A DNA stretch of 64,000 nucleotides from Ziziphus jujuba (lineage: Eukaryota > Streptophyta > Magnoliopsida > Rosales > Rhamnaceae). Position 1 is the first letter of the stretch. The number at the start of each line of letters is the position of its first letter. Of the stretch, positions 38,061 to 50,262 are shown piece by piece. The notes under the pieces were generated by a model. That model searched no databases, was not told the origin of the DNA, and saw only the letters and a list, made by a program, of their open reading frames with translations. Location of the stretch: positions 17,882,001 to 17,946,000 of the forward strand of contig NC_083388.1 in the NCBI RefSeq assembly GCF_031755915.1, in the 5' to 3' direction. The translations under genes were made by a program, and so were the position numbers.

Positions 38061-40258
38061 CATACTTACCGTTCAAATGTTATATCATACTATCATAACA
38101 ACTAATAAAAGTTTTTGTTGGAAACACAACTGTCCTGGTTAATGCATACTTTTTTTTTTTTATTCTAAAAAAAAGAGAGAAAAAAATTAAAACTAGAAGA
38201 AGGACAAACCATTAAGTGCATTATTAAAAAAAAACAAACATTAAAATGCTATACTAAAACCAATAATGCTACTAATATCAACTTGTTTATCAATTTTATT
38301 TATTAGTTGATATAACAAATAATATGATAATTTTTATTGGTTTGAGTTATATAAAATTCTAATCCAATAAAATAAAATATATTATTTTATTTATTTTTTT
38401 GATAACTTTTTGTCTACATTAAATGGTAAATTAAATTGGTACTTGTTACATTACTTTACTGAGGACTACGGCTGAGATTAGCAAGGTAGTCTGTTACTTT
38501 ATTAAACCATACTATTCAGTCTTTTCTATGATGATATTTCTCATCATAATAGTTCTTTTCTATGATGAAAATCATAATAGTTGCAAAAAGAAAATAATGA
38601 ACAATAGAAACCATAATAATAGTTGCAATTAATTATAATCCAAATAGCATCCGTAATGAGAACAAGCTCACCTGTAATAATCATTCACACGGTTTGAATG
38701 GTATAGTTAAGAACTGTCGGGTTTAAGAAAAGAAGGGTGTACTGAGAATTATTTGAATAAATTAATTAGTAACCATATCAAGAGGTTTATGGGAAATCCC
38801 ATTCTCTGAAGGGTATAAAAGCGTATAAAAGCAGATTTTCATCAAATTTTTATTGGTATGTTATGTTGATTTTGTTTTTCTAATAATTGTCTTACCATTC
38901 TAGCTTAGTGAGACCAAAACATAGTTAACACATTAAAGAAGAAATTAGTTTTTCATAAATTGAAGGCAGGCATTCCTTCACCTTTCAACATTAATTTATT
39001 AGTCCATGAAGAAAAAAAACATTGCTTATATTATCAGAAATAATCTTTTGGGTCTCTGTTTTAACAATGGAAAGCCCCTGGAAAAAGCAAGTCTTGCCCA
39101 GAACTGGAAGCAACTTCAAAATCTGAAAGAGACATGCAAATTCAAAGTACATTTCGAAATCAATTTTGCTTGTAATAGTTTTTTCTTATGAAAAAGATTG
39201 TTACTGAACATTTTTTTAATCCCCAATCGCATCCTCACAGGTAAATATATATTTACTTCCAAGCAAGTTTTTAGATAACACACTTTTTTTTTTCTTTTTT
39301 TTTTCTGAATAACAAAATGTTTCATGTCAAAAATAAAATAAAATAAAATAAAATCTATCCTACTTTCTGGATCCACACCTGCATTAAAGGCAGAGTACAA
39401 TAGAGTTTTTTTTTTTTTTTTTTTTTTTTTTGGTAATCGAGTACAAGAGAGTATAAGAACTTGAAATTTACCCCTTATATGCATCATGTCTGCGGTAAAA
39501 CCAAAATATTATATTAAAATAAAAATAAATAAAAGAAATAAGATCCCTCCATTTGCAGAATGGACGCGTGGCCAGAAAATAGTAGTTGAGTAGTTGTATC
39601 AACCAATTGATTGACAGTTTGATCCCAGGCTTGTCGTAAACAAATAATGTGCATGTCACTTCCTTAAAAGATGGAAAACTAGAAAAGTGTAAGTGTTCCC
39701 AAACATGTTTGGTCCAACGCATATTTGGCATTTTTGCATGGTTATTTTATACTTTGGAAACCAATCCAATGGGCATTTGACATGAAGAAATATAATGCGG
39801 TATATCTAAGAGGAAACCATGAAAATTCAGAAGCACTAGTTGAAGTTCCATATGATTTATGGGCATGCATGAGATATCAGAGATAAGATGAGAGCAACAT
39901 CTATGAGAGTGACAGAAAAAAGGAGTTGTTCTACAAACATAATCAATCACAGTGCAGAATTTTGTGTGCATTTTGAGAGGTTGTAGCCCAAATAGCAGAG
40001 CAGAGAAGAAAAGGATTCGGTAGCTACCTTTGAGTAGGGAGAGGGATAAGGTAGTTGGTTTTGTTTCAATTTCATATAGGATTATCCTGTCGTATTCCTG
40101 CAGAAGATACTAGTAACAATGTGCTTAATTGTTCCACACTTCGGCAGTGTAGCGGTTACCACACGTTTTCATTGCTCGTTTCCATCTTTTTACCACTTCC
40201 ACTCCTTGAACTAAATTTAGTCTCTGTTTTGGTACTTGTAACTGGAGTTTTTATATTT

Positions 40259-40715
40259 GTAAATTCAAACTACTTTTCAATTTGTGATGAACCATAGGGT
40301 AATAAGGCAAGACGCATTGGTGAAATGTCAAGTGACATTTCAATCAATGATTTAAAACTAAAACCTTTACAGAGGATCTAACAAACATAATAGTTGTTAT
40401 ATTACCATATCTTTCAATTGTAAATTTGGAGATAGCTCTAAGAGATTAGAATCTGGGATAATCCATTTGTACATTCACAAATGAAAGAAATGGTGTAAAT
40501 TCAAACTACTTTTCAATTTGTGATGAGCCATATGGTAATAAGGCAAGGTGTATTGATGAAATGTCAAGTGACATTTCAATCAATGATTTAAAACTAAAAC
40601 CTTTATAGAAGATCTAACAAACATAATAGTTGTTATATCACCATATCTTTCAGTTGTAAATTTGGAGATAGCTCTAAGAGATTAGAATCTAGGATAATCC
40701 ATTTGTACATTCACA
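40259..40715. repeat. 221-bp direct duplication, period 236 bp, with internal palindrome
   Basis: Copy 1 is 40259-40479 and copy 2 is 40495-40715. They have equal length with no indels and differ at a little over a dozen positions. A 15-bp spacer separates them. Each copy contains GAAATGTCAAGTGACATTTC, a 9-bp perfect inverted repeat around AG that extends imperfectly into flanking TTGAT/ATCAA. Confidence 0.9.
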
Positions 40716-41733
40716 GAATAAAAAGGGTATATTTAAAAAAAATTAAAAAAAAAAAAAACGTTACCGCCAAATCCCAATGCTACTTTCTCTCTATTTTCTT
40801 CTCTCTTTCAATCCTTTTCTTACTCTTGGATGAATCATATAGAAGTTGTGCATCTCATAACTAGCAACCCTTTACTTGTCCCATCAAGAAACTTTCTAGT
40901 TTTTATTGGCAAATGAATAAGCAGAGACACAATTATAAAGTAATTGAAACACACCCTAAAGCCATGGGGGGTCCAGAAACCTAACCAAAAAAAAAAAAAA
41001 CCATAACCAGGAAGTTTAACAAATTCTTTTTTAAGATAAAAAAAAATGGATAAAAGGTAGGTAAATTTGGCATTGCACTTTACAAAATCTTAATCATGCA
41101 ACTTTTAACTTGATGTATTAAAGAACAAAACTCCCAAAATTGGACCAAAAGAGAGCCAGAAAAGGAGAAAACTAAAGACCAGTCCATCAAAAGGGAAAAA
41201 TACTGAAACTGACCAAAGATTTTAACACATTGTAAAGCACAAAGTAGCTGTCAAAATCTTAGAAAAAATTCTGCGTATGGAAATGAAATAAATGCAAGAA
41301 CCTTGATAATAATATAAACAGCAATACTTAAGCTTGCTAAGGTCCATTTTTTAATGTCACTCACTCATTTTTTAAGTACAACATTATAAAGTTAAAGAAA
41401 AAATAAAAAAAGTCAGCAGCATAATCTTCACAAAGCGACAATCCAGCTGGTAGCTGGGTTTGGGGTGCCATTGTAAATTTGTAGCTCACCCTATTTATGC
41501 TGGGCCTACCCATTTTCTTACATACCCAACAAAAAAAAAAATGAAAAAAAAAAAAAAAAAAAACTACTACAAAACTGATTACCCAGAAGCTGAAAAAAAA
41601 AAAGGAAAAAAAAAATAATAATAAAAATTAAGATACAGAAACTCGAAAATTAAAAAATAATAATAATAAAAAAGCTCTCTCTCTCTTTTTTTTTTTTTCC
41701 CTCATCAATATTTTTTTTATAATGGTATTCTAA

Positions 41734-42531
41734 TCAGACGGATGAAAGTGGCGCGCAAGAACAAGAAGGGCACCTGATGAGACCGTTCTCATTGCACGCG
41801 GTACAACTCTTGAAGCCACCTTTCTCAGAGTACAACTTGTGGCTGCCATTACACTCGTCGCACAGAATGAACCTATAGCCGCCGCACACGTCACACACAC
41901 CGGGTTCCGCTGCGGGCAGGCCTTCCACTAGTTTCTTGAGCTCGCCCACCTCGTGCAGCTGCTTCACCTCCTCCGCGCCGCCTATGTACCTCCCTCCGAT
42001 GAAAACCCTCGGCAGGGTCAACTTCGTTTGACCGAGGATTTGCTGGAGCTCCGTCAGAAAACCCGAGTACATTGACAGATCTCGCTCGTCGATCGAGACC
42101 CGAAACCCTCTCAGGATCGATTGTACGGCTCTGCAATCCTCGAATGTCGACCTCACCACGCGTAGGCTCGTTAAGTAAACGACGACACGTTTCTCGGCTC
42201 CGGGTATGGAGATCGTCGGGTCGGGTTGTTTCGGGCTGGTGGTGGTGACGATGGGGGATTGCTCTTGGGGGTTTGGGTTTGGGTTTGGGTTTTCGGCATC
42301 GGGGGGTTGGGTTAAGGAGAGCGGGCGAGTTGACCAGGCGCGGAGGAGTGAGTTGGCGAATCGGACTCGGTGGAAGATTGTGGTCGATCTCTTCAATGAA
42401 GTAGTGGGTAACAATTGTTGTGGGTCTGCACAGAGGGTTTGAATGTCCTTGAACGAAGAGCAAGAAAATGGAGATGACGGTGACGACGTGTCGTGAATCC
42501 GAGTGGTCGATTTTCCCCACGGCCGCCACAT
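41734..42531 (-). CDS. Glutaredoxin-like protein with C-terminal Cys-rich domain (At5g58530 type)
   Basis: A single exon of 265 residues starting at ATG 42531 (MWRPWGKSTTRIHD). The first ~105 residues are low-complexity (Ser/Pro/Asn-rich, with an NPNPNPN run). The glutaredoxin fold follows from about 114: VVVYLTSLRVVRSTFEDCRAV, LPRVFIGGRYIGGAEEV. At the usual CPYC position it reads SLRVVRSTFEDC, so the classical dithiol site is absent, as is usual in this plant subfamily. The C-terminus has four CXXC pairs (CDVC, CDEC, CTAC, CPSC), as in a DnaJ-type zinc-binding domain. It may bind metal or act in redox or protein interaction; no enzyme activity can be claimed. Homologues are about 270 residues and intronless. 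In Arabidopsis At5g58530 lies two genes from EOL2, which is also in this window. Confidence 0.9.
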   Translation of the reverse strand: MWRPWGKSTTRIHDTSSPSSPFSCSSFKDIQTLCADPQQLLPTTSLKRSTTIFHRVRFANSLLRAWSTRPLSLTQPPDAENPNPNPNPQEQSPIVTTTSPKQPDPTISIPGAEKRVVVYLTSLRVVRSTFEDCRAVQSILRGFRVSIDERDLSMYSGFLTELQQILGQTKLTLPRVFIGGRYIGGAEEVKQLHEVGELKKLVEGLPAAEPGVCDVCGGYRFILCDECNGSHKLYSEKGGFKSCTACNENGLIRCPSCSCAPLSSV

Positions 42532-45500
42532 TTGCGGGGATGGGATCGAAAATTTTTTTAGACTCTTAGATTCAAAACCCAGATGAGAAAAACCGCAAAA
42601 GAAATTAGAAATCCAATAGAATTGGAACCCAGAAGAAAGAGAGAGATATCAATGGCGAACCTTGGGCTTTTTTTTGTAATTTTCTCTTTTTCTTTGCTGG
42701 GTTTGAGCTTTCAATTGCTTGAAGCGATGGCCTTGGTGGTACAAAAAAGCAGGTGGGTGTTTTTGCAGGTGTTGAGAGGGCTCAGGCTTTTTCTTTATTT
42801 ATTTTTTTGTTTTGCTGTTCTGAGTTTTCACAGTGCTTTTTCGAGAGAGAAAGAGAGCGATGGATAAGAATGGAAATTGGGGAATGAGAGAAACAAAAGG
42901 CAGAGGAGGAGAACAAGGAAGGTTAGAATTTAGGGGTGAGGCGTTGGTTATGGTAGTTGAAATGGAGAGGCATGTGTGTCCTTTTTGGTAATTTTAGTTC
43001 AAAAGTGGGTTTAAAAGAGGAAAATTTTATGAGATAAGCTGTGGATTTGTGGGGTGTCTAATTATAGATTACACCAGAGGCTCTCTTTTGTTTTTGTTTA
43101 TAGTAATTTTTAATTTTGTATAAACAAATTTTTTTTCCCCCCAAATTTCACACCCTTTTTTTTTTTTTTTTTTGTGTGTGTGGTCAATTTCATGTCTCCT
43201 ACCTTAGAATGCTTCTCTTTCCCTCCCCCTATTGGCTCAATATTTTATTTGTTCTTTCATTATTTTTATTTTGACTTTAAGTCTTTGCTTGCAAAGCGTC
43301 TCCACCTTAAATCAAAGGCTATCTTATTTATTTATATTCTTAGTAATTGTTCTTTCACTAAAAATTTTATATGAATTTATTTTGGGATACGAAATTTTTT
43401 AGTAAGTGGTAAAAAAGAGTCAAACTTTTCAAGATGAAAAATAATATCTTTATAATCTTTTATTAACCTTGCAACTTCTTAATAATGAATAGGTAATGGT
43501 ATCCATGTTCTTGCAATTATTATACTTCAATTTTTTCTTTTTCTTTTAAAGTTTTTATTTTTATTTTTTTCTTTTAAAGTTTAAAAAATTTCTAATTTAG
43601 AAGAAAAGAAAATGTGATAGTTGAAATTGATGATTTCATATGTGTAAATAATAAGAACATATCAACTAAATCAATCTTATTTAAAAAATTTATGGCATCA
43701 TTATTTTGGCTTTTTATTAATTGAATATTATAAACGATTTAAGGAATAGGATTATGATAGAATAACAATCATATATTTGATGTCACTTCATATTTTCTTT
43801 TACCTTTTTGGTCCATCCTAACATTTATTTAATACCCTTTTCACTATTATCCTTTGGTAACAAAAAAAAAAAAAAAAACTTTAAATTGTAAAAATTAAAA
43901 AAAAAAAAAAAAAGTGCTATCAACTTTAACAATTTGTTAACTAGATCTGTCCTCAAAATGAAACTCTTGTCTCATTGTTCATTTCATTGAGAAGTTCCAA
44001 AATGATTTTGGTGCTTCTGCATATGTCCAAAACAAATATCCGTGAAAGATTTTGAAAGACTTTCAATCTTAAATTTTATAGAGAAGGAAGACAGAAAAAA
44101 ACCCTATAAATTTATAAGATAGAAGAAGGTGATGAAAATGTACATAGTGATTGCAAAGAGTATGGAAGCTTATAGGCTTCCAGGGCATCCCATTAATGGC
44201 ACATCCACATCCTATTTTGGATTTGTAGCCTATAATTCAACCAGTTTTAAGGAAAAAAGACATTGATAGGAGAAAAAGAAAAAGATAGGATAATAATAAT
44301 AATAATAATAATAATAACCCAAAAACCAAAACTCCAAGTCCAAGCCAAACATGTGTGTATGGGGACCATATGTATAATTACAATGACAGAGAGGGGCAGA
44401 GAGACAAGGGCATGTTTGATAAGAGTTTGTTCTGAACCAGTTGTTTCCTAAAAAGCTAAAGGGTTAAAGTAGAAAGTAGAAAACCCACCAAGTTGGTGGG
44501 TTCTGAAAAGTTTCACATGGAGGCTTTGGTTTTGGGGGGGGCAACAGAGTAAAACACCCCCACATGCACTTCATTAACAATAACATAGAGATTGCCCATT
44601 CAACCACCCTCTTCTTCTTTTCTTCTTCATGTGAAACCAAAATTAGGATTTCTTATTTTGTTCTTTGACCACCTGGATGCCATTATTTGCGTCCTTTCTT
44701 ACCTCCCAAAATCCTTTTCACATTCTATCCTCTCCCATTTCATTTCAGTTTCGACTTCATTGGATCTAATAAATGGAAAAATCTACAGTATTTCCAAAAT
44801 ACATATTTCTATAATGATGCACATATATATACGAGAGTGTGCACTTCCAAAAGTATTATATAATGAGGTAAAATTTCTTCTACTACTTTTCAGTATATTT
44901 ACTCCATAATTTTATGTTTTTACAATTCATCATCAATCTCTTTTCTTTTCAGTTTTATAATGGTTAAAATTAATATTTTATGATTAGATAATGTTGTCAT
45001 TGTTACTTTTATTTGTTAAAGTTAATTGAAAAAATTGATATATAGAAAATAGAAGGTTAATGATTATTTTTCAAAAGTGTGAATGTAATTTTAATTAGAG
45101 CAAAATTGATAAGATATTTTTTTTTTTAAATATTCTCATGTTCTATAAGATTATAACACCTCAAGTTGTCAACTGAACTACTATTTGTAAAATCAGTTTA
45201 TGTTTTTTTTTTTAATAAGATTTGATTGATTATTATAACAATTTTTAATTTTTTTTTTTTTATTCATCTCATTCACTTTTTTTTTTTTTTTGGGTGAACG
45301 AGCCTATAAAGTAAAAAACATACTCTAAATTGTAGTGCTTCAAACAAAGGAAGTAGAAAGACCATTTCAATCTAAATTGTGATTTCCTTAATAATGAAGA
45401 AATAAAAACTATTAAAAAAAAAAAAGGGAAAGTAAGAGATTGTTTTTGTCGTTTGATAACCAGGCTAAAACCGCAAATTCCACGGCATGTCGTTGAGACG

Positions 45501-45772
45501 TACGACATGGTGTCCTTTTGCTTCCCCATCGAGTCGTTTTTTAAGCGTGTTAAAGTCTTTGCCTTCGGGTTTCTTTGCCGTGCAGAAAACAAAAAATATT
45601 AAAAAATAATAATTAAATAAAAAGCAAAGCGATGCAAAAAAATAAAATAAAAAAACGGAGTCTTCGTTCTTCAAAAACGACGAAAATAAAAAAATCAGAA
45701 ACACAGCAAAGCAGCGCGAAGAGCCAATCAGCATTGCAAGGAAGGAACAAGAAGAAGAAGGAGAAGAAGAAA
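42532..45772. other. Intergenic region between glutaredoxin-like and Ub-LRR genes
   Basis: The two genes are divergent, so both promoters lie here. The part next to the glutaredoxin gene contains an unsupported 94-codon open frame (42583-42867). The middle is AT-rich with poly-A runs and an (AAT)9 tract. The last 60 bases before the Ub-LRR start are a purine-rich GAAGAAG leader. Confidence 0.5.
44290..44317. repeat. (TAA)9 microsatellite
   Basis: About nine TAA units. Confidence 0.9.
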
Positions 45773-45963
45773 ATGGAGGGCGATGCCTCCACCGAGAAGG
45801 AGAGCAGCATAAGCATCAACGTGAAGTTCGGCGGGACGACGATACCGATCACGAATCTGTCTCCGGAATCCACCATTAAAGACCTCAAGACCCTTCTCCA
45901 ACCACTCACTAACGTCCTTCCGCGTGGCCAAAAGCTCATCTTCAAAGGTTCTTGCTATGAAAT

Positions 45964-46018
<55 letters not shown>

Positions 46019-48372
46019 TTTATATATAATTTGAGTTTTCTCATATACCCAAAAACGTAAATCTGTGTTATTTTTATTAATTTTTTTTTTTTTTTTTTAA
46101 CGATATACGGGTCTGTTTTGATAGGGAAGCTTTTGGTGGATGGAATGACGCTAAGGGCGTCTGAGCTCACGAACGGGTCCAAGATCATGCTCATGGCTTC
46201 TCAGGGTTTGCACCAAGGGGTAATTTTTATTTGATTCGGTTTTTCTTGCCCATTTTCTTTCTCAAATTTGAGCTTTCTTTTTTATCTGGGTTTTCTTTTA
46301 GTTCAATTGTTTGAATCTACTAGGAATTAAAGAATCTGCCAAAAATAAGCATTGTAATCAGTAGAACTTGCTCTTCTGACAGTGTCTTTCTGGAATGTTC
46401 TTGTAAATTGTTTAACCATATGCGTAAATAGATTGTTTCTTTTTTTTTTTTTTGCCCTTTTAAGGTGACAAGTTTTATGAAGCTTTTTTTAACTAGTTGT
46501 ATTTACATTTTGTCAAAGTTTGCCTTTCCGAAACAAACAGGAGGTAGAAATTTAAAAATTCTCTGTCATTTACTAATTTTGTTTTGGGAATTAACAGGAC
46601 GGTCCCATCCTTAAACAAGCTCAAACCCGCCCAATTGTTAGGGAAAACAATGTTGGTAAATTTGCAAAGGAAAAGATGCAAGTTTCTGTTGATAAGAACC
46701 GGCTGGAACGTTGGAAGGCTACTGGAGTTATAGCACTTTCCGAATGCAACTTGAAGGTATATGAAATCAGTCTTATTTATGGGATGGTTTTTGTGTCAAT
46801 TATCCTCATTGTCTATTTTTAACCCTTCTTTTTTTGTTTGTGTATGCCGGATTGGCATTTTGTTTGTCTGGATGATCATTGGGTAATTCTTTAATTGTAT
46901 CTTGCTAATTATATTTCATTGGGTTGAATGCCATTGCAATTCAATCCCATTTTATAAGCATACTCTGTCTTCATGCAGGACAAGTGGGCGGTTATTGTTT
47001 TTGGGAGATCATCAATTAAATATAAACTTCATGCAGCCATTTTGACTTTTTTTTTTTCTTTTTTTCTTTTTTTCTCAGCCATTATATAAGATTGTTTGTG
47101 AGAAGCTTGCATGTATGTAACCTTAACATGTGAGTGTCGGTGACCAGCATCATCTTTTGTGTTTTACTTTTAAGTCTTTTTTAATTTGTTAACAGAACTA
47201 TCTTGCAATTTTTTTCTTCCACCTCTAGAAATAGGAATAAGATTTGGATATTGAAATATTCATTTATATTAACGTCTTTCCAACTATATTTTGAAGAGTG
47301 GTAAGGTTTCTCTGACGTTTAATTTCTCTTTTTATCAAAATTGATAGGTCATACCGGATGAAGTCTGGGCTTGTGGAACTTCTGCAAGAGTTATCGACTT
47401 CAGCAATAATGCTATTCGAGAAGTACCTTCACAAATTGGCTCTTTAAATTCAATGCAGGTAAAGAAAAATCATTTCTGCCTTTTTAGTTTTCTTCATTTG
47501 AACTACTTGACCATCTTTACTTAAATTTTCACATTTCCATTCTCAAATTTTTACAGAAGTTAAACCTGAATGCAAATGATATAATGGACGAAACAATAAG
47601 CTGGAAAGGAGTAACTTCGTTGGTGTATCTAACGGTTCTATCTCTGAACCAAAACCAGTGAGTATTATTTTTCCTTTATCATACAAGCTTGATGCTTCCT
47701 TAATTCAATATAGAACACTTCTATCATGTAAGAGGGCAATTCATATTTTAGAATATATTTTATTATAGTACCTATTTCTATTTCTAAGGAATGCATAGAA
47801 AATTTTACATTGTAGCTTAAATAAGCATGTCTGTTTAACATGTCTGTATTACTCTGATGCACGTGATTTATGCAGATTAACTACTTTGCCTTCTACACTG
47901 GGTGAGTTGACTTCGCTAAGGCAACTTCATGTTGCAAACAACAAGTTGACTGGCCTACCAGTTGAAATAAAATTTCTGACTCAGCTTGAGGTGTTGAAAG
48001 CGAACAACAATAGGTAATATTTAAAGTATGTAAATTATCTTCATCTTTTCTGTTTTGTTTTTGTTTTTGTTACTTCGAGGGGTGGTGGCAGCCGGCATAG
48101 AAAGTTGTAAATCTGGCTGAAAACAAGAATCTGTTGATTTTTGAATGGTGTGGAACATTTTAAGCAAGATTAAGATTCTAGTCTATTATGCAATGTTGAT
48201 GTGTTAGGCTCTTTAAAAATTTTATTTAGTTCTATATCATTGGTAATAATTGCCTCCTATTTTATTTGATGCCACTTGTCTCTCTGGCTTAGGATAAGCA
48301 CCATTCCAGCATGCATTGGGGACTGTAATGCTCTTACTGAGGTAGCACTCTTGAAATTGTCTTTAGTTCAAC

Positions 48373-48405
<33 letters not shown>

Positions 48406-49393
48406 CATAGTTTCTCATAAGTAATAGCCTATCACAATCTGGACTGGTGGGCTGGTTTTGATTTCTTGATATCCAGTTATCCATGTAGTTTTAACGGGTT
48501 ACAATCATTCTGCAGGTTGATCTTTCTTCAAACCTTCTGTCCGCATTGCCAGATACATTTGGTAATCTGCGTAATTTGAAGGTCTGTACTTCATTCCTAG
48601 TGTAACACTCGTTTTCTTTTCTTTTCTTTAACCTTTTCTTGCATAAAATATAATAATAACTTCGATGCCTTCTACTTTTCTGGTGAGCGGTGTCTAAGAT
48701 GGAACAATTCATTTGGCTTGTTCATTTTTAATTACAATGTAATAATTACATGAAAAGTATGACTGGAAAATAATATGATGGTTTTTAAAAACTCTCTTTG
48801 GAAAACAAAATACACAGGTTAGGGAAGCTTTCCGACATTGTGGATTGTTGAAGATCAAGTGCTCTATATGAATTACTGGTATTTAGAAATATTAGTACAA
48901 CGCAAAATGAACATATATTACTTTAGAAATATATAGGTTTAAAAGAACTAAAAGGAACTTGAGCATTACAAATTGCAGATAATTTGTAAACCAGTTACCA
49001 TTTAGCAATGTTTCTGGATGGTCTACATTGTGCCTTAGCTCTGACCAGTACTAAACATATCCTAATCTTTGCAGTCATTACATCTTGGTAACAATGGGCT
49101 CAAAACCCTTCCTTCCACAATATTCTCGATGTGCCTACAGCTAACAACACTGGATCTGCACAACACAGAAATCACAGTAGATCTTCTTCGCCAGGTTTGT
49201 ACTTTATCGCTAAAAAGCAGTACTAGTCACATGATCCAATTTATGGGTTTTATTGGATTTAACTTTTAACAACTTCTGACAGTTTGAAGGATGGGAGAAT
49301 TTTGAGGAGCGCCGACGCCTGAAGAATCAGAAGCAACTGGATTTCCGAGTTGTGGGCTCTGCTGCATTTGATGAAGGTGCTGACAAAAACTGA
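45773..49393 (+). CDS. Ubiquitin-like domain plus leucine-rich-repeat protein (At2g30105 type)
   Basis: Ten exons (45773-45947, 46125-46219, 46598-46756, 47348-47458, 47557-47657, 47876-48013, 48293-48341, 48516-48581, 49075-49194, 49283-49393) join in frame to 374 residues, about the length I recall for At2g30105. A ubiquitin-like fold covers about residues 13-85 (ISINVKFGGTTIPITNLSPESTI... GKLLVDGMTLRASELTNGSKIMLM). It ends ...SQGLHQG with no C-terminal Gly-Gly and the chain continues, so it is a built-in UBL and not a conjugatable modifier. LRRs follow from about 150 (ARVIDFSNNAIREVPSQIG; LTTLPSTLGELTSLRQLHVA; VDLSSNLLSALPDTFGNL). The protein ends with a charged tail. No signal peptide is seen, so it is probably cytosolic or nuclear. 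Such UBL domains often bind the proteasome or p97-type partners; that role is inference. Confidence 0.92.
45963..46023. repeat. (CT)n-(AT)n-T-run compound microsatellite
   Basis: A CT tract, then about 13 AT units, then a T-run, in the first intron of the Ub-LRR gene. Confidence 0.85.
48375..48405. repeat. (TTA)n microsatellite
   Basis: About ten TTA units in an intron of the Ub-LRR gene. Confidence 0.9.
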
Positions 49394-50262
49394 TGTCCAT
49401 AATTTTTTAGATTGCAGATGGAAGTTCCAAAAATTCTTGGCCGAGCTGACCTTTGTACTTAGAACTAAAAAATTAAGTTCAAATACATGCTTTAGGATTG
49501 CTATAGGATGTATATCATTTCATTCATGACATCAAAAAGCAGTTATGAATACAAGAACGATTCTAGAAACAGGTTTCCTGTCCATTGGAGGTTCAGCTAC
49601 CTCCAGTTAGTTTACAGTTTTATCGAAATGGTTTATTGAGCAGTGACATAATTGGTTTCCATTTTTTTGTTTGTTGATGAAAGTGTGTTGTGTTCTCTTC
49701 TAAATTCATAAGATTGCTAGATTACAATAACTGTGAATGCATGTTAAAATTGTTACGATTGATAATTATCATCTCAAGGTGTCAATAAAATCTAATTTTC
49801 ACCATAAATCCATAGATAACACGATATGGAGTATGAAATGCTTTTGGCAATTGTTATGTTCAAGTGTATTATTGTTAAATTCATTGACTACATACTGGTT
49901 AAGCAAAAAAGTTACAAAATGTATAATGCAGCAACTAGCATTTTCATTTCCTCATTGACAAAAAAAGGTCATTTCCTAATGACCTTGCATATACTACATT
50001 TGGATCTTACCATCTTAGAATTCATCCGTTCAAAATTGAGAGAGAGAAGTATATATCATTAAAATTAGAAAAAAAAAGATGTACATTCTGTAAAATCTAT
50101 TTCTTTCACAAAAATAAGTGATGATTATTTTTGAAAAATAGTAATAAATTACCAAATTAAGGTTAAATAAAGGTTCCAAGTGAATGGAAAATAGGAGGAT
50201 ATATTGACCCTCAAAACAAGCCTGATATAATTAGGCTTTCACCCAGTGAAATAAATTTTCAT
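49394..50262. other. Convergent 3' intergenic region
   Basis: This lies between the Ub-LRR and CKI1-like genes. An AATAAA at 49784-49789 may serve the Ub-LRR transcript. The rest is AT-rich with no supported gene. Confidence 0.5.

Larger units (their letters stand above)
34040..41733. other. AT-rich intergenic region
   Basis: No gene is supported. The sequence is extremely AT-rich with many short A/T runs. Two structures stand out and are listed separately: a cluster of TTTCC/GAAAT-type motifs (36.9-38.06 kb) and a 221-bp tandem duplication (40.26-40.72 kb). The right end includes the 3' UTR of the glutaredoxin-like gene, which reads leftward. Confidence 0.5.

Noticed and set aside
41891..42529. 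212-codon open frame overlapping the glutaredoxin gene on the same strand in another frame
   Set aside because: It is a GC-rich shadow frame; the other frame has the conserved fold and CXXC pairs.
42583..42867. 94-codon open frame beginning at an ATG, with a signal-peptide-like stretch (MANLGLFFVIFSFSLLG)
   Set aside because: It starts 52 bases from the divergent glutaredoxin start and matches no family I know. Its hydrophobic content follows from T-rich DNA. Conservation or transcript evidence would be needed.
45632..46060. 142-codon frame starting upstream of the Ub-LRR start
   Set aside because: The first 47 codons are Lys/Ser-rich leader sequence and its end reads through the intron. 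The conserved protein starts at 45773.
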